NCBI GenBank assembly: GCA_964590435.1
Contig: CAZPWT010000036.1
Coordinates: 1-64,000 of the forward strand
Length of the DNA stretch: 64,000 nt
Direction of reading: 5' to 3'
Origin: WSZJ01 sp964590435
Lineage (GTDB): Bacteria > Planctomycetota > MHYJ01 > WSZJ01
Every line of letters starts with the position of its first letter. Position 1 is the stretch's first letter. The notes under the pieces are model-generated. The model saw nothing but the letters and a program-made list of their open reading frames with translations, had not been told where the DNA came from and made no database searches. Both the position numbers and the translations under genes were made by a program. Below are positions 49,347 to 58,683 of this stretch, in pieces.

Positions 49347-49352
49347 TAGAAT
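49347..49352 (+). promoter_or_regulatory. -10 box TAGAAT, leaderless-type, before def
   Basis: TAGAAT ends 6 nt before the def ATG. Confidence 0.5.
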
Positions 49353-49358
49353 GACGGG

Positions 49359-49877
49359 ATGAAGATCCTGAAATGGCCGCACCCGACGCTGACGACGCCG
49401 GCGGAGCGGATCGAAGCGGTGGACGATGCGGTGCGCGCGACGGCGGACGAGATGCTGATGGCGATGGCGGAAGCACGCGGGCTGGGGCTTGCGGGACCGC
49501 AGGTGGGGTATGGCCGCCGGCTGATCTGCGTCAACATCACACCCGGAACTCCTGATGGCGAAAGAGTTTATGTGAACCCGGAGATCATTGGCCGCGAGGG
49601 CGAGGCCACCGCTTCCGAAGGCTGCCTCTCCCTCCCCGGCGTGAACGGGAAGGTCACCCGCGCCGCCAAGGTCACCGTGAACGCCCTCGACCTCAAGGGC
49701 GAACCCGTCACGATCCACGCCGACGCCCTCCTCGCCCGCGTCCTCCAGCACGAAATCGACCACCTCGACGGCGTCCTCATCACGCAACGCTTCTCCGCCC
49801 TCGATAAGGCCGCCAACGCCCGCTCCCTCCGCGCCCTCGAGAAGGCCGGCAAGACCGCCGCGGCGGGCCGCCGGTGA
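49359..49877 (+). CDS. def: peptide deformylase
   Basis: 172 residues with all three motifs: GLGLAGPQVG, EGCLSLPG (metal Cys) and QHEIDHLDG (two metal His and the catalytic Glu). It removes the formyl group from the initiator methionine of new proteins. Motif 1 has Pro after Ala-Gly where GAAPQ-like forms are usual, a common variant. The stop overlaps the ribF start (GTGA), so def-ribF-M24 peptidase form an operon. Two of the three act on N-termini, which makes the grouping sensible. Confidence 0.96.
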   Translation: MKILKWPHPTLTTPAERIEAVDDAVRATADEMLMAMAEARGLGLAGPQVGYGRRLICVNITPGTPDGERVYVNPEIIGREGEATASEGCLSLPGVNGKVTRAAKVTVNALDLKGEPVTIHADALLARVLQHEIDHLDGVLITQRFSALDKAANARSLRALEKAGKTAAAGRR

Positions 49878-50797
49878 CGATGAAGCGGCACATCGGTCTC
49901 CCGGAGGGCCGCTTCGCCGCCCTGCCGGCCCCGGTCGTCACGTTCGGCGTGTTCGACGGGGTGCACCTGGGACACCAGGCGGTCGTCGGCGAGGTGGTGG
50001 CGTGGGCGCGGCAACTCGGCGGGACAGCAGTGGCGATGACGTTCGACCGGCACCCGCAGGTGGTGCTTCGCGGCGCGCCGGTCGCGACGATCACGTCGAT
50101 GGAGCACCGGCTCGTGCAGCTCGAGCGGGCGGGGGCGGACCTGGCGATCGTGCTGCCCTTCACGATGGAGCTGGCGAAGTTGTCGCCGGAGGAATTCCTC
50201 GACCGGTTTCTCGCGGTCGAGCTGAAGGCGAAGGGACTGATCCTGGGGTTCGACCAGCGCTTCGGGTTCCACGCCGCGGGGGATTTCGCGCGGGCGAAGG
50301 CGTGGGGGGAGAAGCGCGGGGTGGAGGTGCGTCGCGGGCCGGAGGTGGTGCGCGCCGGGTCGAAGGTGAGTTCGAGCGCGATCCGGATGGCGATCGCGAG
50401 CGGCCGGCTGGACGACGCGGCGGCGATGCTGGGGCGCGCGCCGTCGCTCATGGGGACGGTGGTGCACGGCGACGGCCGCGGCGGGAAGATCGGCGTCCCG
50501 ACCGCGAACCTCGACCTGCACCACGAGCTGCTGCCGCCGCGCGGCGTCTACCTCGCCACGTGCCAGGTCGACGGCCAGCCGCGCCGCGCCGTCGTCAACA
50601 TCGGCCAGCGCCCCACGTTCGGCACCGGCCGCGCCGACACCGTCGAGGCCCACATCCTCGACTGGTCCGGCGACCTCTACGGCCGCGACCTCGAGGTCGT
50701 CCTCGTCCGAAAACTGCGCGACGAGCGCAAGTTCGACGGGGTGGAAGCGCTGGTCGCGCAGATCCGGGCGGACATCGCGGAGGCGAGAAAAGGATGA
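49874..50797 (+). CDS. ribF: bifunctional riboflavin kinase / FAD synthetase
   Basis: 307 residues. The N-terminal nucleotidyltransferase domain has GVFDGVHLGHQ, the FDRHP block, LGFDQRFGF and SSSAIR. The C-terminal kinase domain has GRGGKIGVPTANLDL, PPRGVYLA, NIGQRPTFG and DLYGRDLEV. It turns riboflavin into FMN and FAD with ATP. The likely start is GTG overlapping the def stop; an ATG two codons later is an alternative. It overlaps the peptidase gene by 4 nt. Confidence 0.95.
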   Translation: MTMKRHIGLPEGRFAALPAPVVTFGVFDGVHLGHQAVVGEVVAWARQLGGTAVAMTFDRHPQVVLRGAPVATITSMEHRLVQLERAGADLAIVLPFTMELAKLSPEEFLDRFLAVELKAKGLILGFDQRFGFHAAGDFARAKAWGEKRGVEVRRGPEVVRAGSKVSSSAIRMAIASGRLDDAAAMLGRAPSLMGTVVHGDGRGGKIGVPTANLDLHHELLPPRGVYLATCQVDGQPRRAVVNIGQRPTFGTGRADTVEAHILDWSGDLYGRDLEVVLVRKLRDERKFDGVEALVAQIRADIAEARKG

Positions 50798-52071
50798 GCG
50801 TGTTCGACGAAGCGACGATCGCGGCGCGGCGGAAGCGCGCGGAGAAGGCGTTCGAGGGGAGCGGCGCGACGGTGCTGGTCGGCGCGGGCGTCCCGGTCGG
50901 CAAGCCGGGCGGGCTGGACCAGACGTACCCGTTCCTGCCGCACCCGCAGTACTACTGGCTCACCGGCGCGCGCCGCTCCGGCGGCGTCCTCGCGTGGGAG
51001 CCCGGCGCCGGCTGGACGCATTTCGTGCGCCCCGTCACCGCCGACGAGCGCCTCTGGGAAGGCGACCCCGTCGCCCCCGCCGGCGAGGACGTCGCAAAGC
51101 TCCCCGACTGGCTCAAGGCCCGCTCCGGCCGCCCGGTCGCCGCGATCGGCTCGCCGATCAAGGACGTCCGGGGCGACGAAGCGGCCTCCGCCGCGATGCG
51201 CGAGGCGCTCGACGCCGCGCGCCGCCCCAAGGACGCCGCCGAACTCGCCATCCTCGCCCGCGCCGTCACCGCCACCGCCGCCGGCTACGCCAAGGCCCGC
51301 GCCCTTCTCCACCCCGGCCTCACCGAGCGCGAACTCCAGATCGAACTCGAGGCCGCCATGTTCAAGGCCGGCGCCGAGGAAACCGGCTACGGCACGATCG
51401 TCGGCACCGGCCCGCACGCCGCCGTCCTCCATTTCGAGCCCGGCCCGCGCAAGATCGCCGACGACGACGTGGTCCTCATCGACGCCGGCGGCGCCATCGC
51501 CGGCTACACCGCCGACGTCACGCGTACCTGGCCCGCCTCCGGCCGCTTCACCGCCGAACAGCAGGCGATCCGCGACACCGTCGCCGCGGCGCACGCCGAG
51601 GGGATCCGCCGCTGCCGCGCCGGCACCGAGTGGCACGACGTCCACCGCGCCGCCGCGACCGTGCTGGCAACCGGCCTCCGCGACGCCGGCATCCTCCGCG
51701 GCAACCCCGAGGGACTCGCCGAGTCCGGCGCCATCGCCCTGTTCCTCCCGCACGGCATCGGCCACATGGTCGGCCTCGGCGTCCGCGACGTCGGCGGAAG
51801 GGCCCCCGGCCGGGAGGAAGGCCGATTCTGCTGCGGCGCGCGGGTTCGCGTCGACATGCCGCTGGCGGAAGGGTTCCTGATGACGATCGAGCCCGGCGTT
51901 TATTTCGTCCCGGCGATCCTGGACAGCGCGGAGAAGCGCGAGAAATTCCGGGACGCGGTGGACTGGGACGGGCTGGCGAGGTGGAGGAAGGTCGGCGGCG
52001 TGCGGATCGAGGACAACGTTCTCGTGACGGCCGGGGAGCCGAGGGTGATCACGGCGGAGATTGCTCCCTAG
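50794..52071 (+). CDS. M24 family aminopeptidase P-like (Xaa-Pro) peptidase
   Basis: 425 residues. An N-terminal creatinase-like domain (about 1-165) precedes the pita-bread fold. Metal ligands are in VVLIDAGG and YTADVTRTW (two Asp), LPHGIGHMVGL (His), TIEPGVYF (Glu) and RIEDNVLV (Glu); all five are present. It should release the N-terminal residue before proline, or act as a dipeptidase (prolidase); the length fits both. The start ATG overlaps the ribF stop. A palindromic terminator-like element follows. Confidence 0.9.
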   Translation: MSVFDEATIAARRKRAEKAFEGSGATVLVGAGVPVGKPGGLDQTYPFLPHPQYYWLTGARRSGGVLAWEPGAGWTHFVRPVTADERLWEGDPVAPAGEDVAKLPDWLKARSGRPVAAIGSPIKDVRGDEAASAAMREALDAARRPKDAAELAILARAVTATAAGYAKARALLHPGLTERELQIELEAAMFKAGAEETGYGTIVGTGPHAAVLHFEPGPRKIADDDVVLIDAGGAIAGYTADVTRTWPASGRFTAEQQAIRDTVAAAHAEGIRRCRAGTEWHDVHRAAATVLATGLRDAGILRGNPEGLAESGAIALFLPHGIGHMVGLGVRDVGGRAPGREEGRFCCGARVRVDMPLAEGFLMTIEPGVYFVPAILDSAEKREKFRDAVDWDGLARWRKVGGVRIEDNVLVTAGEPRVITAEIAP

Positions 52072-52079
52072 AACGCCGT

Positions 52080-52186
52080 TATCCGCGGCAGTTTCCGCGA
52101 AATCCGCCTTTATCCGCGAATTCCCTTTTCAGAATTTGAACTGCATACGCGGATGAAAGCGGATTTCGCGGAAACAGCGGCGGATA
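52080..52186. repeat. inverted repeat between convergent genes
   Basis: GTTTCCGCGAAATCCGC (52091-52107) is exactly complementary to 52159-52175. TATCCGC (52080-52086) also pairs with GCGGATA (52180-52186). The element probably ends transcription from both sides. Confidence 0.75.
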
Positions 52187-52195
52187 GGGCCCGGC

Positions 52196-54625
52196 TTACT
52201 GGAACTTCCACCCCCCGTCCTCCTTCACCATCACGCTCGGCTGCGGGCTGTCCACGTACTGCCCTTCCATCGGGTACTGCCAGAACACCTCCGCGCTCTC
52301 GCCGTACTTCTGCACGTACGTCCGGCGCATGAGCGAAGCGTCCATTCCCTGTGGATTCCAGGGCTTGAACGTCTGCTTGAGCTGCATCTCGAATGCCTCC
52401 TTCGTCGTCCCCGCCTTGGCCTGCCGGCTGTTCATGTCCCAGATCTTGTTGCTGTCACCGGCGGCCATGGCCGACTTGAAGCTGTCGAAAAGGTCCTCGG
52501 GCGAGTTGTACACGGTGGGCCCGGCCGGCGCGGGCGTCGTGCCGCCGCCTCCGCTCCCCCCGCCACCGCTCGACTTGCTGTCGCAGCCCTTCCCCAGCAC
52601 CGCGACCAGGATCGCGATCACGAGCACGACAAACAGCAGCCCGCCGCCGCCGATCGCGGCGAGGACCATCAGTTTCTGGCGCTCCGCGGCGAGCGCGGCT
52701 TTCGCCGAGCGCAGCTTCCCCTCGAGTTCGCCCTTGAGCGCGGCGTCCTCCGGCCCGCAGAGCGCCGCCGCGCGCTCCCACGCCTCGACCGCGTCCTTCT
52801 TGCGCCCCGCGCCGGACGCCTGGTCGCCCTTCGCCACGAACCCCGCCCGGTCCGCCTGGCGCTTCTGCCCCTCGGCGCGTTTCAGTCCCTCGGTCGCCGT
52901 GGCGTCGCCCGGCCGCCACTTCAGCGCCTCCGTCCACGCCGCGATCGCCGCCGCGGCGTCAGTCGCCTGCGCGGCCTTCTGCGCGGCCGCCGCGTATCGC
53001 GCCTCCCCGACCTTCGCGCGGACCGCGTCCATCTTCGGCTTGAGCGGGGCGGGGTCGGCGAGAAGCGCCGCGGCGCGCTCGAACGCGGCCATGGCGTCGT
53101 CCCACTTTCCGGCCGCGAAGGCGTCGTTCGCGTCGCGGACGGCGCGGTCGCGCGCCTCGATCTTCTTCCGCGCCTCGGCGACGGCGTCCTTCACGTGCGC
53201 CAGCCCCGCGGGCAGTTTCTCCCACGCCGCGATCGCCCGCTCGAACTCCTTCGCGTCGTAAAGCGTCTGCCCGCCGCGGAACGCGTTGTCCTGCGCGTCT
53301 TTCGCCCCCAGCACGCGGTCGCGCTGCTCCTTCGCCTTCGCCCTCAGCTCGTCCAGCTCCTTCCCCACCGCAGCCATCACCGCCGCCAGCTCCGCCAGCG
53401 CTTCCCCGAACTTCCCCTCCTTCTCGAGTTTCCCCGCGGCGGCGAAGCGCTTCTCCGCGTCGGCCTTCGCCTGCGCCGCGAATTCGGAGACGTTCGTTCC
53501 GCAGGAATCGCAGAACTTCGACGAAGCGCGCATCGCCTTCTGGCATTTCGGGCACGTCTCGATGAGCGTCTTGCCGCAGTTCAGGCAGAACTTCGCGTCC
53601 GCGCGGTTCTCCGACTTGCAGAACGGGCACGGCGCCATCGCCGGCGCCTCCGCGGCGCGCGCTTCCGGCGTCGGCGGCGCGGCGTTGGCGAGGGGGGCGA
53701 GGGCGGCGGACATCTCGGCAGCGCTGGCCCAGCGGGCGTTGGGGTCGGGCTTGAGCGCCTTCTGGATGACCGCGTCGAGGCGGGGGTCGACCTTCGGGTT
53801 GAGGCGGGAAGCGGGCTCGAACGCGCCGAGCGGGAGCTGCCCCGTGAGCATCTCGTACAGGACGACGCCAGCGGCGTAGAGGTCGGCGCGCGCGTCGACC
53901 CGCGCCGCGTCGACGCGCTGCTCCGGCGCCATGTAGTTCACCGTCCCCATCTGCGCGCCGGCCATCGTCAGCCCGATCGCCGTCCCCTGCCCGCCCGCGA
54001 GGTGCGCGATTCCGAAGTCCATCACCTTCACCGCCCCGTCCAGCGTCAGCATGATGTTCCCGGGCTTGATGTCCCGGTGGATCACGCCGCGCTTGTGCGC
54101 GTACTCCAGCGCCGACAGCACCTGCGTCGCGATCCTCACCGCCTCCCCCGGCGCCGGCCGCGTCTTCGCGATCTGCGCCTGCAGGTCCGTCCCGTCCGCG
54201 TACTCCATCACGAAATAGAACAGCTCCCCTTCCGACCCGCGGTCGATGATCCCGATGATGTTCGGGTGGCTGAGCGAAGCGAGCGCGCCGGCTTCGCGAT
54301 TGAAGCGCGCCACGAAGGCGGGGTTGGAGGCGAGGTGGCGCGGAAGCGCCTTGAGCGCGACCGGGCGGCTGAGCGAAAGCTGCGTCGCCTGGTACACGAC
54401 CGCCATCCCGCCGCGCCCCAGCAGCCGCTCGATCCGGTACCCGTTGACGACCTTCCCGGCGGGAAGCGCGTCCCCGCCGCCGGGGGGCGGCGCCACCGGC
54501 GCGTCCGCCATCGTCCGCATCGACGACAGGTCCACCTTCGACCCGCATTTCGGGCAGTCCGCCGCCAGCGCCCGCGGATCCGCCGGGAGCCCGACGCTGC
54601 TGCCGCATCTCGCGCAAGTCAGCAT
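52196..54625 (-). CDS. zinc-ribbon Ser/Thr protein kinase, membrane-anchored
   Basis: 809 residues. An N-terminal zinc ribbon (CARCG ... CPKCG, residues 4-29) precedes a Hanks-type kinase (about 62-325: GRGGMAVV, VALKAL, HRDIKPGNIM, VMDFGIAH, GTVNYMAPEQ). Then comes a double zinc ribbon (CPFCKSE, CLNCGK, CPKCQKA, CDSCGT, about 350-395), a long Ala/Lys-rich helical stretch, one membrane helix (about 690-712) and an outer domain. All catalytic residues are present. The start shares one base with the stop of the FHA-ABC transporter gene upstream (TGATG), so the kinase and a phosphopeptide-binding partner are made together. Confidence 0.9.
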   Translation of the reverse strand: MLTCARCGSSVGLPADPRALAADCPKCGSKVDLSSMRTMADAPVAPPPGGGDALPAGKVVNGYRIERLLGRGGMAVVYQATQLSLSRPVALKALPRHLASNPAFVARFNREAGALASLSHPNIIGIIDRGSEGELFYFVMEYADGTDLQAQIAKTRPAPGEAVRIATQVLSALEYAHKRGVIHRDIKPGNIMLTLDGAVKVMDFGIAHLAGGQGTAIGLTMAGAQMGTVNYMAPEQRVDAARVDARADLYAAGVVLYEMLTGQLPLGAFEPASRLNPKVDPRLDAVIQKALKPDPNARWASAAEMSAALAPLANAAPPTPEARAAEAPAMAPCPFCKSENRADAKFCLNCGKTLIETCPKCQKAMRASSKFCDSCGTNVSEFAAQAKADAEKRFAAAGKLEKEGKFGEALAELAAVMAAVGKELDELRAKAKEQRDRVLGAKDAQDNAFRGGQTLYDAKEFERAIAAWEKLPAGLAHVKDAVAEARKKIEARDRAVRDANDAFAAGKWDDAMAAFERAAALLADPAPLKPKMDAVRAKVGEARYAAAAQKAAQATDAAAAIAAWTEALKWRPGDATATEGLKRAEGQKRQADRAGFVAKGDQASGAGRKKDAVEAWERAAALCGPEDAALKGELEGKLRSAKAALAAERQKLMVLAAIGGGGLLFVVLVIAILVAVLGKGCDSKSSGGGGSGGGGTTPAPAGPTVYNSPEDLFDSFKSAMAAGDSNKIWDMNSRQAKAGTTKEAFEMQLKQTFKPWNPQGMDASLMRRTYVQKYGESAEVFWQYPMEGQYVDSPQPSVMVKEDGGWKFQ

Positions 54626-57030
54626 CAGCGCACGTCCTGCCGGCGCAGGATGAGCGCCGTGATCACGCAGAACAGGACCGTGAAGAACCCGAGCATCACG
54701 AAGTCGCCGAAGATCCAGCCGGCGTTCGCTTCCACTCCCGAGGGCACCATGAAGAACAGTTTCTCTTCGCCGCCGGAATCCGCAACGCTGAATCCGACGG
54801 TCTGCATGAGCCCGTCGTAGCCCCAGTAGGCGACCATGAACGCGCCGAGGAACTTCGAGAACCCGCTCAGCTCGGCGATGCCGCCCGAGAAGATGATCTG
54901 CATGATCATCACGACGATGACGACGCCGATCGCCTTCTCCGAGGAGTTCACGAGCGCCGAGATCATCAGCCCCAGCGCGCACGCCGCGACCGCTGCGGGA
55001 AGCAGCAGCATGTAGTGGAACACGAACGGTCCCTTGATCGTCTCGAACACGCAGACGACCGCGGCGAGCAGAAACGTCGAGACTACCAGGAACGCAGACT
55101 GCAGGATCAGCTTCGACAGCAGATACGGGACGATCTGGAGGTTGACCATCCGTTCCCGCTTGTAGATCGCCTTTTCCTTCACGATCTCGCGGAACGAGTT
55201 GAAGCACCCGCAGAACACCGCCGTGATCATCATGAAGACCAGCAACTGCTTGTGCTGGTAGCGGTTCGCGGAGTCGAACGGAAGCGTCATCAGGAACCCG
55301 ATGAGCGGGCCGGGGACGAGCAGAGACAGCAGCGACTTCGGGTCCCCGATCAGCGTCGCCCAGTACCGCCGGAGCAGCGCGATCGTCTGCAGGTGCGGCG
55401 CCGGTGCCTTCCGCTCCCGCGGCCGCGGCTGCTGCCCCGCCGACGCCGCCGAGGCTTCCTGCCGTTCCACCACGTACTTCCGGTGCTGCGGCGTCTTCAG
55501 GTATCGCTCCGCCCACTCGTCGGGCTTCGCCGTCTCAAGCTTGTCGTAGATCTTCGTGATCTTCGGGATGTCAAAGTACGCCAGCGCTTCCTTCGGCGGC
55601 CCATACCACGCCAGCCGCCCCTTCACGAGCACCACGATCAGGTCGAGCAGCTCGATATTCTCCATCACGTGCGTCGTCAGGACGACCGTGCGGCCGCCCT
55701 TCGCGAGGCCGCTGAAGAGCATCATGATCTTCTCCTCGGTGCCGGGGTCGAGCCCCGAGGTCGGCTCGTCGAGGAAGAGCAGCGGCGGCTTCGTGAGGAG
55801 CTCGACGCCGACGCTCACGCGCTTGCGCTGGCCGCCGGAGAGCGCGCTGACGCGGGTGTCGCGCCGCTCGTGCAGCTCGAGCGTCTTGAGGACCTCGTCG
55901 AGCAGCTTCTCGATTTCTTCCTCGCTCGTGTCGTCCGGCAGCCGCAGCTTTGCCGTGTAGTACAGCGCGTCGCGCACCGTCAGCTCGCGGTGGATGATGT
56001 CGTCCTGCGGGACGTAGCCGATGTTCGTCTTGAACGCGTTGAAGATCTGGTACAGGTCCTCGCCGTTCACGAGCACCTGCCCCGACGTCGCGGGCCGGAA
56101 CCCGTTCAGCGTGTCCATGAACGTCGACTTCCCCGCCCCCGACGGCCCCAGCAGCCCGACGAATTCGTTCGGCCGGATCACCACCGACACGTCCTTCAGG
56201 ATGTCCAGGCTCCCCGCCTTCTTCCCGATCGCGCGCGCCTCGAGCGTGATCTTCCCCGACCAGTCCTCCTGCGCCAGGTCCGCCCCGTCGAACGTCAGCA
56301 CGTACGGCCCGATCCGGATCCGGTCGCCCTTCGCCAGCGCCGCCGATTTCACCAGCCGCCCGTTCACGAACACGCCGTTCGGCGACCCCAGGTCTTCCAG
56401 CGTCACCTTTCCGCCCGCCTTCACGATCGCCGCGTGCTTCCGCGAAATCACCGGCGACGCCAGCACCAGGTCACATTCCGCCCCGCGCCCGATCACCACG
56501 CGGTCCTTCGTCAGCGCGACCTTGGGAAGCGGCCCCGCCGTCGCGCCCTTCGGCGCATCCACGACGCTGACCTTCACCTTGCGCGCCGTGTCTCCCGTGT
56601 CAGTGAACCGCACCGCAAACTCGATCTTCATGTCCCCCGCGTCGATCCGGTCGCCCGGGGCCAGCTTCGCCTCCACCGCGCGCTTCCCGTTCACGAGCGT
56701 CCCCGAGGAACTCCCGAGGTCCTTCACCCACCACGCTTCCCCGCGCTTCTCGATCGCGAGATGCCGCCGCGACAGCTTGAGGTCGTTCACCGCCAGCGTG
56801 TTCTCGGCGGCGCGGCCGAGCGTGAATTCGCCGGACAGCGCGATCTCCTCCTTCTTGCCGCCGCCGTGAGTGACCAGGAGAAGCGCCGCCGCCTTGCGGT
56901 CGTCCTGCGACACCAGGGTGCGCTCGAAGTCGCTTCCCGGGTCCCATGAATGCGCGCATCCCGGGCACACCGGCCTGGCGGCAGCCGTCCCTTCGAAAGC
57001 GCGCCCGCATTTGGGACAAACGAGTGTCAT
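54625..57030 (-). CDS. double-FHA ABCG-type ABC transporter
   Basis: 801 residues. A short zinc ribbon (CPKCG ... CPGC, 5-25) precedes FHA domain 1 (GR at 72-73, SRRH 87-90) and FHA domain 2 (GR 181-182, SRKH 196-199). The ABC ATPase follows (Walker A GPSGAGKS 295-302, LSGGQRKRVS, DEPTSGLD), and six membrane helices make up the C-terminal third (about 575-800). This ATPase-then-membrane order is that of the ABCG/White family. FHA domains bind phosphothreonine, so the kinase gene that overlaps its stop by one base probably controls it. The substrate is unknown. CGCCGCG before the ATG gives no SD. Confidence 0.92.
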   Translation of the reverse strand: MTLVCPKCGRAFEGTAAARPVCPGCAHSWDPGSDFERTLVSQDDRKAAALLLVTHGGGKKEEIALSGEFTLGRAAENTLAVNDLKLSRRHLAIEKRGEAWWVKDLGSSSGTLVNGKRAVEAKLAPGDRIDAGDMKIEFAVRFTDTGDTARKVKVSVVDAPKGATAGPLPKVALTKDRVVIGRGAECDLVLASPVISRKHAAIVKAGGKVTLEDLGSPNGVFVNGRLVKSAALAKGDRIRIGPYVLTFDGADLAQEDWSGKITLEARAIGKKAGSLDILKDVSVVIRPNEFVGLLGPSGAGKSTFMDTLNGFRPATSGQVLVNGEDLYQIFNAFKTNIGYVPQDDIIHRELTVRDALYYTAKLRLPDDTSEEEIEKLLDEVLKTLELHERRDTRVSALSGGQRKRVSVGVELLTKPPLLFLDEPTSGLDPGTEEKIMMLFSGLAKGGRTVVLTTHVMENIELLDLIVVLVKGRLAWYGPPKEALAYFDIPKITKIYDKLETAKPDEWAERYLKTPQHRKYVVERQEASAASAGQQPRPRERKAPAPHLQTIALLRRYWATLIGDPKSLLSLLVPGPLIGFLMTLPFDSANRYQHKQLLVFMMITAVFCGCFNSFREIVKEKAIYKRERMVNLQIVPYLLSKLILQSAFLVVSTFLLAAVVCVFETIKGPFVFHYMLLLPAAVAACALGLMISALVNSSEKAIGVVIVVMIMQIIFSGGIAELSGFSKFLGAFMVAYWGYDGLMQTVGFSVADSGGEEKLFFMVPSGVEANAGWIFGDFVMLGFFTVLFCVITALILRRQDVR

Positions 57031-57159
57031 CGCGGCGAAAAACTAACCGCCACCCCGCCTCCGCGATAGGTATTTCCCGCCGTCTTTTCCCCGCCTGTTC
57101 TTGCAAGCTTCCGGCCCGGTCCGTAGACTCTGCCCCCTTCCGGCCGTCGCCCTTCAATC

Positions 57160-57245
57160 TCAATTTCAGTCGTGGGTCTCATCAGTTCACCGTCGCGCAG
57201 CCTTTCGTGCGACGGTGAACTTATGAGACCCACGACTGAAATTGA
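57160..57245. repeat. long palindrome abutting tRNA-Phe on its 5' side
   Basis: Bases 57160-57182 pair perfectly with 57223-57245 and 57184-57196 with 57209-57221. The single mismatch is 57183/57222, and the loop is 12 nt. The right arm ends at the base before the first tRNA nucleotide. Confidence 0.9.
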
Positions 57246-57317
57246 GGGCAGATAGCTCAGCGGTAGAGCTCTGGATTGAAAATCCAGGAGTCCCGGGTTC
57301 GATCCCCGGTCTGCCCA
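57246..57317 (+). tRNA. tRNA-Phe (anticodon GAA)
   Basis: A complete 72-nt cloverleaf. The acceptor GGGCAGA pairs with TCTGCCC. The D arm is GCTC/GAGC, the anticodon arm CTGGA-TTGAAAA-TCCAG gives GAA, and the T arm is CCGGG-TTCGATC-CCCGG. CCA is not encoded. It is a lone tRNA, with no neighbour tRNA. Confidence 0.95.
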
Positions 57318-57380
57318 TCGCCTTTCCCGCAGGACCGTCGAGTTCCTCTCCGGTCCCCCCCGCCCCGCCCTCCCGCGTGC

Positions 57381-57386
57381 TAAAAT
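57381..57386 (+). promoter_or_regulatory. -10 box TAAAAT
   Basis: TAAAAT lies 40 nt before the S41 protease ATG and leaves room for the CAGGAG ribosome-binding site. Confidence 0.4.
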
Positions 57387-57426
57387 CGCGCCTCTACACC
57401 CCGAGCCCCTTCCAGGAGCCGTCCCC

Positions 57427-58683
57427 ATGAAAGCCTTCCGCTGGTTCGCCGGCTGGATCCTCCCCGTCTGCGTCACGATCGTCATCCTCGCCGGCACGAA
57501 GTACTCGCTGATCGGCGGCGAGCGCGAGGACGCGGAGAATGGCGCCAAGAAGCTGAAGCACCTGCACGACCTTTTGAAGCGCGGGTACGTGGAAGAGCCG
57601 ACGTCGGAGAAGCTGTACGACGGGGCGGCGCGGGGGATGCTGGCGAGCCTGGACTCGCACTCGGTGTATTTCGACCGGGCGGAGATGCAGGAGTTCCTGC
57701 GCGACACGGAGGGGCACTACGGCGGGATCGGCGTGCAGATCAAGTTCGAGGCGGACGCGCTGGAGGTGGAGACGGCGTTCGAGGACACGCCGGCGTTCAA
57801 GGCGGGGCTGATGACGGGCGACCGGATCCTGAAGATCGACGACCTGTCGACGGAGAGCCTCGGGTCGGACGCGGCGGCGAAGCACATCCGCGGCGAGCCG
57901 GGCACGGTCGTGAAGCTCACGGTCTGGCACAAGGCGACGGGCAAGACGGACGTCGTGCCGATCACGCGGGCCGAGATCAACATCCCGAGTGTCAAGGGGA
58001 CGCTGATCGTGAACGAGAAGGAAAAGATCGGGTATTTCCGCCTGCTCCAGTTCCAGGACGACTCGCTCGACAAGGTGCGCGCGGCGATCGACGCGCTGCT
58101 GGCCAAGGGGATGAAGGGCCTCGTGTTCGACCTGCGCTTCAACGGCGGCGGCAAGCTCGACCAGGCGGAGAAGATCGCGGACCTCTTCATCGACAGCGGC
58201 GTGATCGTGGAGACGAAGGGGCGGCTGGAGGAGTCGAACTCGAAGTACGAGGCCCGCAAGGACGACACGTACCAGTACTTCCCGGTCGTGATCCTCGTGA
58301 ACGAGGGGACGGCCAGCGCGAGCGAGATCGTGTCGGGGGCGCTTCAGGACCACAAGCGCGCGATGCTGGTGGGGTCGCGGACGTACGGCAAGGGGTCGGT
58401 GCAGCAGTACCTGACGCAGGAATTCGAGGACGGGTCGGGGCTGAAGTACACGATCGCGCGGTACTTCACGCCGAACGGCCGGTGGATCGACCGGAAGGCG
58501 GGGAAGGACTTCGGGCTGGAGCCGGACATCGTGGTGGACCTGACGCCGGAGGAGACGACGGGGCTGATGGAGCACTGGCGGAAGCTGGACTCCTCGGAGA
58601 AGTCGGAGTTCCGGGACCGGCAGCTGGAGCAGGGGATCGCGACGGTGATCACGATGCTGCGCGTTGAGAACAGGAACAAGTAG
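57427..58683 (+). CDS. S41 family C-terminal processing protease
   Basis: 418 residues. An N-terminal signal anchor (about 6-25) precedes a cap region, a PDZ domain (about 95-180, YGGIGVQIKF ... GLMTGDRILKIDD) and the tail-specific protease domain. Its catalytic Ser lies in GTASASEIVSGAL and its Lys in YGKGSVQQ. LRFNGGGKLDQA is also diagnostic. It cuts proteins from the C-terminus in the periplasm. CCAGGAGCCGTCCCC precedes the ATG. It ends directly in a heptamer repeat that separates it from tsaD. Confidence 0.94.
   Translation: MKAFRWFAGWILPVCVTIVILAGTKYSLIGGEREDAENGAKKLKHLHDLLKRGYVEEPTSEKLYDGAARGMLASLDSHSVYFDRAEMQEFLRDTEGHYGGIGVQIKFEADALEVETAFEDTPAFKAGLMTGDRILKIDDLSTESLGSDAAAKHIRGEPGTVVKLTVWHKATGKTDVVPITRAEINIPSVKGTLIVNEKEKIGYFRLLQFQDDSLDKVRAAIDALLAKGMKGLVFDLRFNGGGKLDQAEKIADLFIDSGVIVETKGRLEESNSKYEARKDDTYQYFPVVILVNEGTASASEIVSGALQDHKRAMLVGSRTYGKGSVQQYLTQEFEDGSGLKYTIARYFTPNGRWIDRKAGKDFGLEPDIVVDLTPEETTGLMEHWRKLDSSEKSEFRDRQLEQGIATVITMLRVENRNK

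Larger units (their letters stand above)
48932..49358. other. 427-nt gene-free interval with a degenerate inverted repeat
   Basis: No frame looks coding on either strand. GC is lower than in the flanks, with an A-run near 49252-49259. Most of the middle is occupied by an imperfect palindrome (about 49111-49272), and the last 12 nt carry the def promoter's -10 box. Confidence 0.6.

Noticed and set aside
49160..49787. Minus-strand frames opposite def and the preceding interval
   Set aside because: They are antisense to an intact peptide deformylase or arise from the inverted repeat. No start signals fit.
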